This document shows positions 11,401 to 22,005 of a DNA stretch of 64,000 bases, piece after piece. The number at the start of each line of letters is the position of its first letter. Position 1 is the stretch's first letter. Under the pieces are notes generated by a model. That model was given only the letters and a program-made list of their open reading frames with translations, did not search any database and was not told the origin of the DNA. This stretch comes from Cephalotus follicularis (Eukaryota; Streptophyta; Magnoliopsida; Oxalidales; Cephalotaceae), in assembly GCA_001972305.1 (NCBI GenBank), contig BDDD01002308.1, positions 1 through 64,000 of the forward strand, written 5' to 3'. The position numbers and the translations under genes are program-made.

Positions 11401-13044
11401 AACATGAGACAGCGCAGGTGGGTAGAATTCTTCAATGAATATGATTGCAGTGTCCAGTATGACCCGGGGAAGGTGAATGTGGTCGCTGATGCCTTGAACC
11501 GCAAGGATACGCTTGCTAGTGCGATGGTGTCGCAATGGAAGATGTTGGAAGACTTCCAAGAGTGGTCTCCATTCAATCAGTCACCGGGGATTTCTGTGGC
11601 TGACATGAGGGTACAACCAGTGTTACTGCATCACATCAAAGATGCACAACCACATGATCCTGAATTGCAGTGGATTCGAGAGAATCTGGATTCGGAGTCT
11701 GATTTTAGAGTACATGATGATGGTATTATGAGATATCGGGGCCGTGTATGTCTTCCGAATGAGCCTAGAGTGAAGGATGAGCTACTCTGCGGAGCTCATA
11801 AATCTCTGTACAGTATTCATCCTGGTAGCACGAATATGTATCAAGACATGAAGAAGTGTTACTGGTGGCCTGGCATGAAGCGGGAGATCGCTGAGTATGT
11901 GGCGAGGTGTTTGACTTGCTAGATAGGTAAGGCCGAGCACTAGAGACCGACAGGTTTGCTGCAACCTTTTCCAATTCCAGAGTGGAAGTGGGAACATGTT
12001 ACGATGGATTTCGTTTTGGGTTTTCCTCTGACTCAGAACCGTCATAATGCCGTGTGGGTCATCATGGATAGACTCACCAAATCAGCACACTTTCAGCCAA
12101 CACATGTTACCGATCCTGTGAGCAAGCTAGCTCGTTTATATGTGAAGGAGATAGTGAGATTACACGGTGTTCCAGTTAGTATTGGATGCGACAGAGATTC
12201 CATCTTCACTTCTAACTTCTAGAAGAGATTTCAAACAGCTTTCGGGACGAAGCTGAACCTGAGCACTGCCTTCCACCCTCAAACCGATGGGCAGTCTGAG
12301 CGTACCATCCAGACCTTGGAGGACATGTTACGGGCTTGCGTTATTGATTTTGCTGGTACCTGGGAGGATCACATTCCTCTGATAGAGTTCTCTTACAATA
12401 ACAACTATCACTCTAGTATCGGCATGGCACCATTTGAGACACTGTATGGGAGGAAGTGCAAATCTCCTGTGTGTTGGGATGAGGTCGGGGAGCGACCTTT
12501 ACTCGGGACTGAGTTGGTGGAGGAAACTTCAGAAAAGATCAGGAAGATCAAGAAGAAGCTGCATGCTGCTCAGAGTCGGCAGAAGAGCTATACGGACAGT
12601 GTCAAGAGAAGGCCTTTAACCTTCAGTGTGGGCGATCATGTGTTCTTGAAGGTTTCGCCGTGGAAGGGTGTGCAAAGGTTCGGAAAGAAGGGCAAATTAG
12701 CCCCGCGTTACATTGGTCCTTTTGAGATTTTTGAGAGAGTCGAGGAGATAGCTTATCAGCTTGCCTTACCTCCTGCACTGTCAAACGTGCACGGCGTCTT
12801 CCACATATCTATGCTGAGGAGATATATCTTGGACCCGTCACATGTCCTGGACTATGATACTGTTCCGGCACAGGATGATCTATCTTGTGAGGAGTTGCCT
12901 GTGCGGATTCTCGATCGGAAGACGCAGACTTTGAGGAACCAAACCATCTCCATGGTCAAGGTTCAATGGCAGTTTCACAAACCTGATGAAGCAACCTGGG
13001 AGCGTGAGGAGGACATCCGAGAATGCTACCCGCACTTGTTCTAG
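8484..13044 (+). pseudogene. Element A gag-pol polyprotein region (fossil, Tekay chromovirus)
   Basis: The order is an Arg-rich gag start (MDRRRTCARARAVGAN, 8484), the gag core, two zinc knuckles (CFYCGRTGHQQKDC and CLRSGTPGHSVKDC, about 9425-9530), protease with LMDSGASHSF (about 9718), RT with [12 protein letters not shown] and FIDDILVYS (near 10725), RNase H with [11 protein letters not shown] (about 11167), integrase zinc domain (about 11815-11920) and catalytic core (about 11990-12330), an integrase C-terminal part with [14 protein letters not shown], and a chromodomain ending [15 protein letters not shown]. The chromodomain is the mark of chromoviruses. Long stretches remain open, including most of RT and RNase H, but about four or five interruptions make it inactive. 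Confidence 0.92.
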
Positions 13045-13075
13045 ATTGATTTTTATTTCGATGACGAAATTCCTT

Positions 13076-13089
13076 GAAGGAGGGGTGGA
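13076..13089 (+). other. Polypurine tract, element A
   Basis: GAAGGAGGGGTGGA directly precedes the 3' LTR start TGTAACGCC at 13090, where plus-strand priming would start in this family. Confidence 0.85.
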
Positions 13090-15838
13090 TGTAACGCCTG
13101 AGATTTTCAAGTATTATAATTTCAAAATGTTTTTGTACTTTTGAATTGTGGAATTAATAAAGAATGGATTTTCTGAATTTGGTGATGTTTTCCCATCTCT
13201 ATAATGTTGAATTGTTGTGTTAAATGCTAAAAGAATTCTAAAAGCCTAAAACGACGCTGTACTGGGGGAAACACGTTGACGCCTTTAGAATCACGTTGAC
13301 GCCTTTGTGGCAAAAAAGGGGCACGTAGCTGTATGCACATGCGCATCGATCCGGAGGAGGACATAGACGTCCTCGTGTAAACTGATGAATGACATTGACG
13401 TCTTTGGAAAGACGTCGACGCTTTAACTTCGAATGCCATGCATGTTACTCTTCTGACAAATAACGTGCAAGGGAATCTGGTTTAGAGCCTTTTGCAGGCG
13501 CCTTGGGGAATGATGGATATGCGTTGTGCATGCTAGATGATACCAGTCATGCAAGTACCAGAGTTGAAGGAAGGGCATGACACTTGGGTGTGCATGCAGG
13601 CCATGTTGCCACCTTCAACGCCTGCTCCTGCAAAACAAACGGGACATAACTGGGAAAGAGAGAAAATGGGAAAATGGGACTGGGAAGTGCATGCAATGGG
13701 CTAGAGAAGGAAGAGAGAGGTCCTACCTGCATAAAACGCCTCCTCTCTTCATCCCTGGTTTGGCTGAGACGCCTGTGTAAGAAAACAGAGAGTTAAAGAG
13801 AGAAAACACTTCCACCATTGTTGAGTTTGGAGTTTGGAGCTTGGAGCTACTAGTGCAGCTACGGGACGGACCTAGAGGGGCTGCTGTGACCAGTATGGAA
13901 ACGAAAAGAGGTGGACTTTCCAGTTCCTAACTTGGGATAAAAGGTAGGGGAAAGCCATAACTGTAATCTTGAGGTTGATGTTCATGCATAGTCTATGATT
14001 TTGGGTGTATGAAATGCATGATTCTTGAACTGATTTTGTTAATGGATGGATGCAATGATATGCTACATAAGTTTTGAGTATCTGCATGTTGGCTTCTTTC
14101 CTTGATTACCCGTTATTATGCATGATTATGGGTTGTAATGTCTACTGTTTGTTAAGTCGTGAGGAAGAAGACGACTGCTGCTAGATAGACATCGATGCCT
14201 TTTAATAAACATCGACGTCTTTTTAGTTTTGCCTTGTTACTGATTGAAAGGGATCGACGCCTATGGAAAGACATCAACGCCTTAGGCTACCTGCCTGGAT
14301 TTTGACGTGTTACACGTCGACGCCTAAGGTTCCTACCTTAACGTGTCGACGCTGTCCACAATACGCTGTCGTTTTAAGGTTCCAGACCTTGAGCGTCGAC
14401 GCATATGAAATGGACATCGACGCCTTCTGCTGAAGAACGCGCTGACACTGAGACTTGGACATCGGCGCCTGTTGGAAAAGACATCGACGCCTTTGGATAG
14501 ACATTGACGTCTTTGGTACTGTTTGGGGTTTTCTTCATCTAACGATACGAAACGATCCCGATTCCTGTTAGAGTGCATTTGAGAATTTGTATGCATTGCA
14601 TATGCACTAGTTACTGCCTGATTCTATACTGTTTGTGAATTGTTTATGATTTCTAAAGTATTGATATTTAGAAATGCATATATGAACTCGGAATATGATA
14701 TTTTGAGTATGAAAATATGTATTGGTTAAATAACGTATTTTCGACCGAACTGATAAACAATTTACACTACTGAAACTATTTATTGATATTTTCTACTAAA
14801 AATGTCTATTTTCAAATGTTGTCACTTTTGGAAACATTTTGGAAAACAATTTCCTGTTTTCGATCTAAACGATCATTACTGTTTACTGTACTGTTACTGT
14901 TTGAATTTACTGTTTGCTTTGTGAATTACTATGTGTTTGTGTTTGAGCTACTAGTTGCATGGCGGAGGCTAGCCGTGACGACTAGTGGTAGGGTTGTACC
15001 TAGGGGCCAGGAGCATGGCTAGGTGACTCACTGTACTGTTGCCTCGCTCGGTTGCCCGAAGTGGGGACCGGAGTGGGAGTGTAGCGTGGGGCCAGGAGTT
15101 GGCGGCGCTATACATACTGTTGTTGTGGTCCTATGTGGACATACTGACTGTTGTTATGGTCCTATGTGGACATACTGTACTGCTTGTTGGTCCTTCACGG
15201 ACATTACTGTGTTTGTTGATGTAGCCCTGGCCGGGTTACTACTGTGCTGTTATTGCATACGTATATTTCTCATATATGTAACACTGGTATTTTACTGTAC
15301 TGTTATACGTATATATATTTTCATATATGTATAAACTGGGTCTCCACTGCACTGCATCATTTATGCATTCATATCATGACATGCATTATGTTGATCCCTA
15401 GTTACTTTTATGACTTAGCCGAATGAGGACAAAGGCTAACCCCCTACTTTACAGATTGATGCAGTGGACCCGTTGGACTGACATGGAGGAAGATCAAGTT
15501 GTTATGTCCTTGATGTTGCTTATTCTCCGGCTTTGTATTAAACCTATGTTGGTTATGGTTTTCGGATGTACCGTTGTTATGGTATTGTTACTGATGGAGT
15601 TTAATCTTGTACTGTATTTCACGCTCCGTTTTATGGGCGATTAACTATGATGACTTGTATTTGGGTAGCGTGCGGTATGGGACGCACGTTACGAGTTTAC
15701 AGCTTATGTTCCTTATGCTACCGCAACTGTTGTACCTTGGAAACGTTTTAAATTTTATGGTTTTTGCAAGAGCTGTATTTTATATGTTAATTGCCTTTAC
15801 CGCTTTAATGTTGCGTTTCTCTTAAACGGGGTGTGACA
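13090..15838 (+). repeat. Element A 3' LTR
   Basis: 2749 bp, TGTAACGCC to GTGTGACA, colinear with the 5' LTR including the motif arrays, the minisatellite and the shared 42-bp block (15418-15459). In the first 190 bases I count about nine substitutions against the 5' copy; other stretches look more alike. Confidence 0.93.
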
Positions 15839-16198
15839 ACTGTAGAGCCACTTCTTAGCTCCATATTTAAGAGCAAAGTTAATAAATAGCAACTTGACAT
15901 CATCATCAGATAGTTGTTGGAGTTTCATAAGGGCACACACCTCCTCAAACTCGAGAAGGAAGAGGTATGCATCCTCATTGGGTAATCCGTTTAAGTACGG
16001 GAATAGGCTAATGAACTGGGATTTCAACTCAAAATTGTTCCCTTGAGGTGCAGGCAACATGATACTGGATGGTTGCACTATCCTTGCAGGATAGAATCTA
16101 TCGCGAAGAGTATGAATTGGGCACGCGTCAACCATGGTTGCGTTTGGTGGGTTAATTCGCTCTAAACGATTATTTGGGCCACGCACCCCATCAGTCAT
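15839..16198 (-). pseudogene. Athila I gag N-terminal part (fossil)
   Basis: Minus strand from 16198. It contains ILLPAPQGN-like and LPNEDAYLFLLEFEEVC stretches typical of Athila gag, closely matching Athila II from 57125. Element A inserted where the KKWLYS stretch continues, so the rest of gag resumes at 5622. A non-coding leader fills 16199-16519 between the start and the primer site. Confidence 0.85.
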
Positions 16199-16519
16199 AA
16201 ACTAAGAAAACCTACTAACTAATGCAATCCTAAACTAAAGCAGAAAACACAAGGTTAAAGCAGATTTTTTTTTGAATTAAAGTTTATGCAGGTCCTAAAT
16301 TAAACTAAGATTATTAAAACTTATGCAAAAATCAAAATTAGCAAAATTAAGGTTTGTTAAAGCTTATACGAGATATGAAAGTTTGTTTTACAGCTTATGA
16401 ATGAACCTTAATTAAACTAGGCTAGATAATTGTTATACCAATACAAAAACATGAATATAAAAACACAAATAAATACTATGAAATAGTTGAACAAATTAAA
16501 ACTAATTTAAAACTTCTTT

Positions 16520-16541
16520 CCCTGGCAACGGTGCCAAAAAC
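16520..16541 (-). other. Athila-type primer binding site, Athila I
   Basis: On the minus strand it reads TTTGGCACCGTTGCCAGGG, close to the Athila primer site TTGGCGCCGTTGCCGGGG seen intact in Athila II (56803-56820). It lies just inside the LTR boundary at 16543. This site is usually assigned to tRNA-Asp; that assignment is from knowledge of the family, not from this sequence. Confidence 0.8.
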
Positions 16542-17662
16542 CTGTTCACGTGTTTTGAATGTTTTAAAATTTATACTGTGAGGGCACGGTTGTGCAGTAA
16601 TGGGTCGAACACTAGGAAATCAAGTTAAATTTGTAATAATCACAATTTTCAATTAATGTATATTGTACAATTATGAATGAATTATACATTATATTGAGGT
16701 TTTAGGACCAATTGTCATGTGAAAGGTTATTATTAAATTGTTGAAGGTTGAGTTGAATGTATAAGTTGAGGGCTAAATCAAAATAAGTTGAAAGTTAGGG
16801 GAATAGATAGTAAAGGATCAGAATTGGGCGTTATAGTCGACTGTCAAAGGGTAACAGTCGACTGGTCTGCCATAAAATGGACAGTCAACTGCCGGATAAA
16901 AACATCGACTGGTCTAGCTCAGACAGGTGTCTATGCATGGCATGTGAAACAGAGCAATGGCGCGTCTTCATCTTGGACAGGTGTTGGTTGGCGAGAATTA
17001 CAAAGAGAGGTGGCACAAAATGTGTCACCAACTGCCTACCCTGATGGGCTGGTGTCCTAAGTCATTACACCTGCAAAACAGAAAAAGAGTGAAGAAGATG
17101 TGCGGGTAAGAGAGATAAGAGGAAAAGTTAAAATCTTGAGTTAATGACTAAAAACGGATTATTAGGATACGATTTCCATTATATCAGAGGTTGAAGGAGT
17201 GATTTTGAATGTTAGAATCGTTGAAAGAAAGGGAACCGTTTGGGGGAAATTGTTGAAGCTTTGCATGTTGATGCTAGAGAGTTCAAGGTGTGATTGAAGC
17301 TTTGATTCTTCCTGGTAAGCCACTAATCCGAACTCACTTGTTGTTGTCATGGTTAGATAGCTATGTAAACATACTGATTTTGGTGTAATACCTACTGTCA
17401 AACATGCAATATGGAATTATAGTCTGGATTGTGGGAGATTGTTGAACTTGGAAGTGTTGGAACTCAAAGAGAAGAATCAATTCGAATTGATTCTGGGAGG
17501 GCGATTGAGGTAGGGGTTCTGACATGTTTTTGAAGATATAGTATATATATCATGTCTGGATAGTTGCTATATGATTGCATGTTGTAGATTGGGTTGAATT
17601 AAATTATGAGCATGCATACTCTGTTTCGGTTTGTTACTGCCTGTTGATTTTTTGGGCACAAT

Positions 17663-17754
17663 AGTCGACTGTTAAGGATAAAAAGTTGACTACTCAATGT
17701 AACTAGTTGGCCATTCTTATGTAACAGTCGGCTAGTGACGAAAACAGTCGACTG
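17663..17754 (+). repeat. Phased AGTCGACTG array in solo LTR F
   Basis: Motif starts at 17663, 17684, 17705, 17726 and 17746 (steps 21, 21, 21, 20), with variants AGTTGAC and AGTTGGCC. A second group at 16835, 16856, 16883 and 16904 has steps 21, 27, 21. Spacers between motifs do not resemble each other. Confidence 0.8.
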
Positions 17755-18628
17755 TTAGAGGATATTTTGCTACTGATAGGTACTGTTTAGGCTTAAATTG
17801 TAGGTAATTACATTGGCCTCCATATGGGATGATTATAACACTCAATCCTGGCCGTATGTAGTTACATTTGTGGAGTTAAATGACTTATGCATTCCTTGTG
17901 AGAATTGTGTATAAGTGACTATGGTTGTGCTATTGATCCCTTCTTTGAATCCTTGAATTACTAATGTTCATACTTTCACACTACTATATAATGCAACTGT
18001 TATAGATATTGCATATCTATCAAGTGTTCATAAATACTATTGTTTCACTTAATTTCAAGGATTTTAACCGACTAAGTGTTATATGCACAAATAAGGATTT
18101 CGGTTAGGGTTTTCAAAATGGAAACTTACTGTAAATGATTTGTTGTTTCCTCCCATGAGAGGTACCACTACTATTTTGTTCTCCAAAAGAGAACCACTAT
18201 TGTATTGATACTGTTTCCTCCCAAAAGAGGTACTGTTAATGAATTGTTTAAATGTTTTCTAAAAGAAAACTACTGCTATATTACATACATATTATGTAAT
18301 ATTGTTATTTGGATTTATTGTCTACGCTAATTGCCGGTAGTCGAGTGTATGAGACATCACTGGCTACGGGGGTGGTCCTACCTGCCAGGAGTTGGCTAGA
18401 GCTTCCACCAAACTTATCTACAATGCAGATCTTGATTGGTACCTGCCCGCTAAATGCCAGCAGAATTTTTACCTGGTCTATCATCTTCGAAGTGTAGGGT
18501 GATAGATAGGTGGTGCGCAGTTGGTGCTAGGAGTTAGCGATATGTGACACCCAACCATTGTACTGATTGATTGTACACTTGTGCGGTATTCTTGGTAATT
18601 GAACTGATTGTAGCCACTTGGCATGCTT

Positions 18629-18675
18629 GATATATATATATTGGCATACACATATGTATATATATATATATATTG
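18629..18675. repeat. TA-rich microsatellite
   Basis: Two runs of alternating TA separated by a short GGCATACACATATG stretch, inside solo LTR F. Confidence 0.9.
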
Positions 18676-19212
18676 TTTCAAAATAAACTGTCGTGCATGT
18701 TTGCATTTATATATTCTTTCTCATGCATTATTCCTACTTAGCTGAGTGAGGACAAAGGCTAACCCCATACAATTTTAGATTGACGAAGATGTTTGGGCAA
18801 GTACTGCTGAATCATATCCGAGAGAGCTTCTGTTTTAAATGAAGGTTGTTACTTAAGATGTCAAGTTGTATTGTAATAAATCATACTCCGTTCGTTATTT
18901 TTACATTTCAGATATGTAATTTTAACCTTGTGTTGTACTTAAGAGCACGTAGTATGGGCTGCATGCGGATAATCTTAATTATCCGGTTATGGAATGTTTC
19001 TGAATTTGATTAATGGATCTTGATTAATTGTTGAATGCTGGATTATTATGACTGATATCTATATATATGTTGTTAAAAAGAAAAACAGGGTGTGACAAAA
19101 TTAAATTCAATCTCTTTAACCTAGGCATAGTATGCAAAATAGAGGGATGTTATAAAAAACTACTAATAAAAACGAAAAACAAAGTAAACAAATGAAACAA
19201 GGCACTAAATCG

Positions 19213-19290
19213 TCGACGCTTGTCACATGGCATCGACGGTAACTAAACAAACAGGAAATCGTCGACGCTATCAAGAAAAGCGTCGACGGT
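19213..19290 (-). repeat. Phased GTCGACGC array in Athila I LTR
   Basis: TCGA starts at 19213, 19233, 19262 and 19283 (steps 20, 29, 21). A looser group follows at 19993-20135, with neighbouring steps of 21 and 30 near its end. It is the same spacing rule as in the Tekay-like LTRs, although Athila is a separate lineage. Confidence 0.75.
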
Positions 19291-20439
19291 TAAGCCACTG
19301 GACTGAGAACTAACAAATTTTTAACACATGCAACTATGACTTATCAAAGCAATAAACTAAAGGGAATAAAACATGCAAATTAAAGTCGGTTTAGGGGTAT
19401 AGAAACTTACCATATATTATATTGAACAACTCACTTACTTAATTGCTCAAACCTTGATAACCAACAGCAGCTAGGTCGATACGGAGTGCGGCTTGATGAC
19501 AAATCGTATAAGTAGTCATGCTAGGTCTTTACGGAGTGTGGCAGCGGTGACAAAATGTATGAGTACACTCCATTGATTGCATTAAAAACCATCCATTCAT
19601 CAATTCTTATTCACTGACAAGATGTTTGTGGATTATAATCAGACAGACAAAGTCTGTGTGAAGGTAGAAAATTGAAGAACAAATCAGAACTTCAAGGATT
19701 TTTATTTATGGAGTTGAATAAATACAATCTATGTTTTGTTCTAACCCCAAAGCATTAAGAGTTTAGCTATTAACCATTGTAAAAATCTAAAGAAAAAGGC
19801 GGCTAAATCTGGCAAAGCTTGTCACTAGCTTGTACCTTTGTATTTGTGACCCAACTCTTCTATTTATACTTACAATCACATGTAAAAACAAAAGGAAATA
19901 AAGTTTTAACCTAATTAATCTAGAAACGAGAATATTAAAATCTGCTAAAACTCTAAAAATTGCTGTTGTTGTCGCCTGATAAGTCGTAAGCGTCGACGCT
20001 TATGACTTTTGTGTTGAGATGCAGTTCACATTGATGTTTAGCATCGACTTGTATATTTCAACTGCAGTGTTAAGCGTCAACGCTATTGAGCAAGGCGTCG
20101 ACACTTTAAATGTGAAGGCAGAAGGTGTTGACGCTTTTCTTGTTGCACGTTAACATTTAAGCTACTGTCTGATTTGTGCAATTTTGGCGTGGAAGACTTG
20201 ATCATTGCGTAGACACCTAAACATTAAATTTCCAACATGTTGATGCCAAATGGATTGGTGTAATACCCTGTTTGTTCGTAAATGTGCTTTACGGACTTTT
20301 ATGTGTGTTTTCGAGCTTTTTAATTTGGTTAATTTTAAAATTCCGGTTGCCCTGTGCTTTGGGCTTATGTGATTTGGGCTGACTGATACCAGTCCAATTT
20401 TGGATATGTAATGATATGTTGGGTTTGGGTCTATTTTAT

Positions 20440-20712
20440 CAAAATTTTATTTCATTAAAACAATTCATTTTTTTATTTTATTTTATACCTTTTATTTTAT
20501 TTATTGTAATTATTTCTTTTTTTCCTTTTATATTTTCTTTTCCTTTTTCTTTTCTTTCTTTTTCTTCTTTCTTTCCTATTCCTTCTTCCTCCTCTCACCC
20601 GAATTTTCCCTCCTCTCATTACTATCACACGTATTCAATCTTCCCATTCCTTATTCTGCCGATTCTGGCCCCCCCTTCTTCCATATGTGGGCAGATTGTG
20701 TCCCCCTTTTTC
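20440..20712. repeat. Pyrimidine-rich low-complexity tract in LTR J
   Basis: About 270 bases made largely of T and C. It opens a long plus-strand frame of Phe, Ser and Pro that I regard as a composition artefact. Confidence 0.8.
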
Positions 20713-21409
20713 CTTTTGTGAGTGTCCTTGCTATTTCTTATATGTGTGTCTCTCCTCTTTGTGAAGCCACTGTCGAATCCTGCCAGTGAGTCTGTGTAAT
20801 CTGCGGTGCAACTGTTTCCTTAAGTCTGAAGAGGTAATCTCGATCCTTTAGTTGTTCTTTGAGTTGAATTCAATTGGTTTTCTAAGTATGTCTTTGTATT
20901 GGTTTTTCTTTTGCCATGTTTTGTTCACAGCCGATTGTGATTGTGTGCTAGTGTTCCTTCTGCTTTTTTCTGTGTCCTTTATACCATTACAGGTCAGTTA
21001 ATTCGTTCCTTTATGTAATGGTTTTGCTGCAATGTGATAATTTGAGTTTTATGCTCTTATTGTCCTTTGGTTTCAATTCCTATATTAATATGTTCTACCA
21101 TTGTGTTGTTAGGACTGTCAACACGTTTTATACACATAGATATGTCATAAACTGGATTTAAGTATCTGTTAAGTGATAATGGATGAAAATTAGACCTGAA
21201 CATATGCATATGCTTAGAAAGTTATATTCTTTCTTCCAAAGCTAAGCCACTGTCCAATTGTTTCTATGTCGATTATGTGTTTCTATGTCACATAAATGCC
21301 ACATATGGTCTTATGTTTGTGTCCATGTGTCTCTGGTTTACTGTTATACTCATTTGAACTCGTTTCTGTATTGAATTGTCGAGTTTGCTGCTGTTCTGTC
21401 GTCCAGAAC

Positions 21410-21614
21410 AGTTGGCTGTTCCCGTGGACAGTCGGCTGGATTGGATGAACAGTCGACTGCCATATGAACACAGTCGACTGTCTTAGGTTGAGTAGTCGAC
21501 TGGACCTATGAACCAGTCGACTGTCTGCGTTCTGGTTTGAGTAGTCCACTGGCCCTTGTGATTAGTCGACTGCCAAGCTTCCCCAGTCGGCTGGTGCTCT
21601 GTAATAGTCGACTG
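21410..21614 (+). repeat. Phased AGTCGACTG array in LTR J, ten units
   Basis: Motif starts at 21410, 21430, 21451, 21472, 21494, 21515, 21543, 21564, 21585 and 21606; steps 20, 21, 21, 22, 21, 28, 21, 21, 21. Most units are AGTCGACTG, some AGTCGGCTG, AGTTGGCTG or AGTCCACTG. The 11-12-bp spacers are all different from each other, so this is not a simple tandem repeat. Confidence 0.9.
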
Positions 21615-22005
21615 TTTTGACCAGAAATGTACTGTTTTCAACTGTTTTGATTCGTTTGTTCCTCGAATCGATCCGAGTCTTTTCCAAACGCTGTTAAGAG
21701 TTTGTTTAATGCTTCTGATGTGTGCTAGACTCTTATACGTATGATTTTGGATTTCTTTTAGATTTTGTGCTTCAAAAGGGAGTTTGTTGTAAGTCACCTA
21801 TTCGTAAGTGCTTTGTGAACGCATAAGGTACGGATTTTCTGTTCCTTGGCTATCTGATGTTTCGAACAGAAAACAGTTTTGCTATGCTTCTTCGTTTATA
21901 AAATTGATAATGTTTTACGGTTTTGACATTAAAGTTGGTTTGACATTTTAAATGATTCAGACTTTATACATATGATATGAAATGTATGATACCGTTGTGA
22001 GCGGT

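Larger units (their letters stand above)
5623..15838 (+). mobile_element. Element A: Ty3/gypsy Tekay-type chromovirus fossil, both LTRs present
   Basis: The order is 5' LTR (5623-8373), tRNA-iMet-type primer site (8378-8390), gag-pol with chromodomain (8484-13044), polypurine tract (13076-13089), 3' LTR (13090-15838). Flanks are ACTAT (5618-5622) and ACTGT (15839-15843); Athila II shows ACTGT was the original target, so this is a 5-bp target duplication. The two flanks rejoin to continuous Athila I gag. The RT sequence, the C-terminal chromodomain and the long LTRs point to the Tekay (Del) clade. The element is structurally complete but coding is broken (about four or five interruptions). LTRs differ by roughly 3-5% in the parts I compared by eye, so insertion was probably of the order of one to a few million years ago. 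Confidence 0.93.
16632..19097 (+). repeat. Solo LTR F (Tekay-like), in Athila I LTR
   Basis: 2466 bp, TGTAATAATC to GGGTGTGACA, flanked by perfect AAATT duplications (16627-16631 and 19098-19102). No internal region is present, so it is a solo LTR left by recombination between the LTRs of a former element. It holds phased AGTCGACTG motifs (16835-16912 and 17663-17754), a TA microsatellite, and the shared 42-bp block (18741-18783). The short open frames are chance. Confidence 0.9.

Noticed and set aside
9050-13044. Intact gag-pol gene of element A
   Set aside because: Several interruptions split the region, and LTR divergence indicates an old insertion; treated as a fossil.
20416-20721. 101-residue plus-strand frame rich in Phe, Ser and Pro
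   Set aside because: Translation of a pyrimidine-rich tract in LTR J; low complexity and no family similarity.
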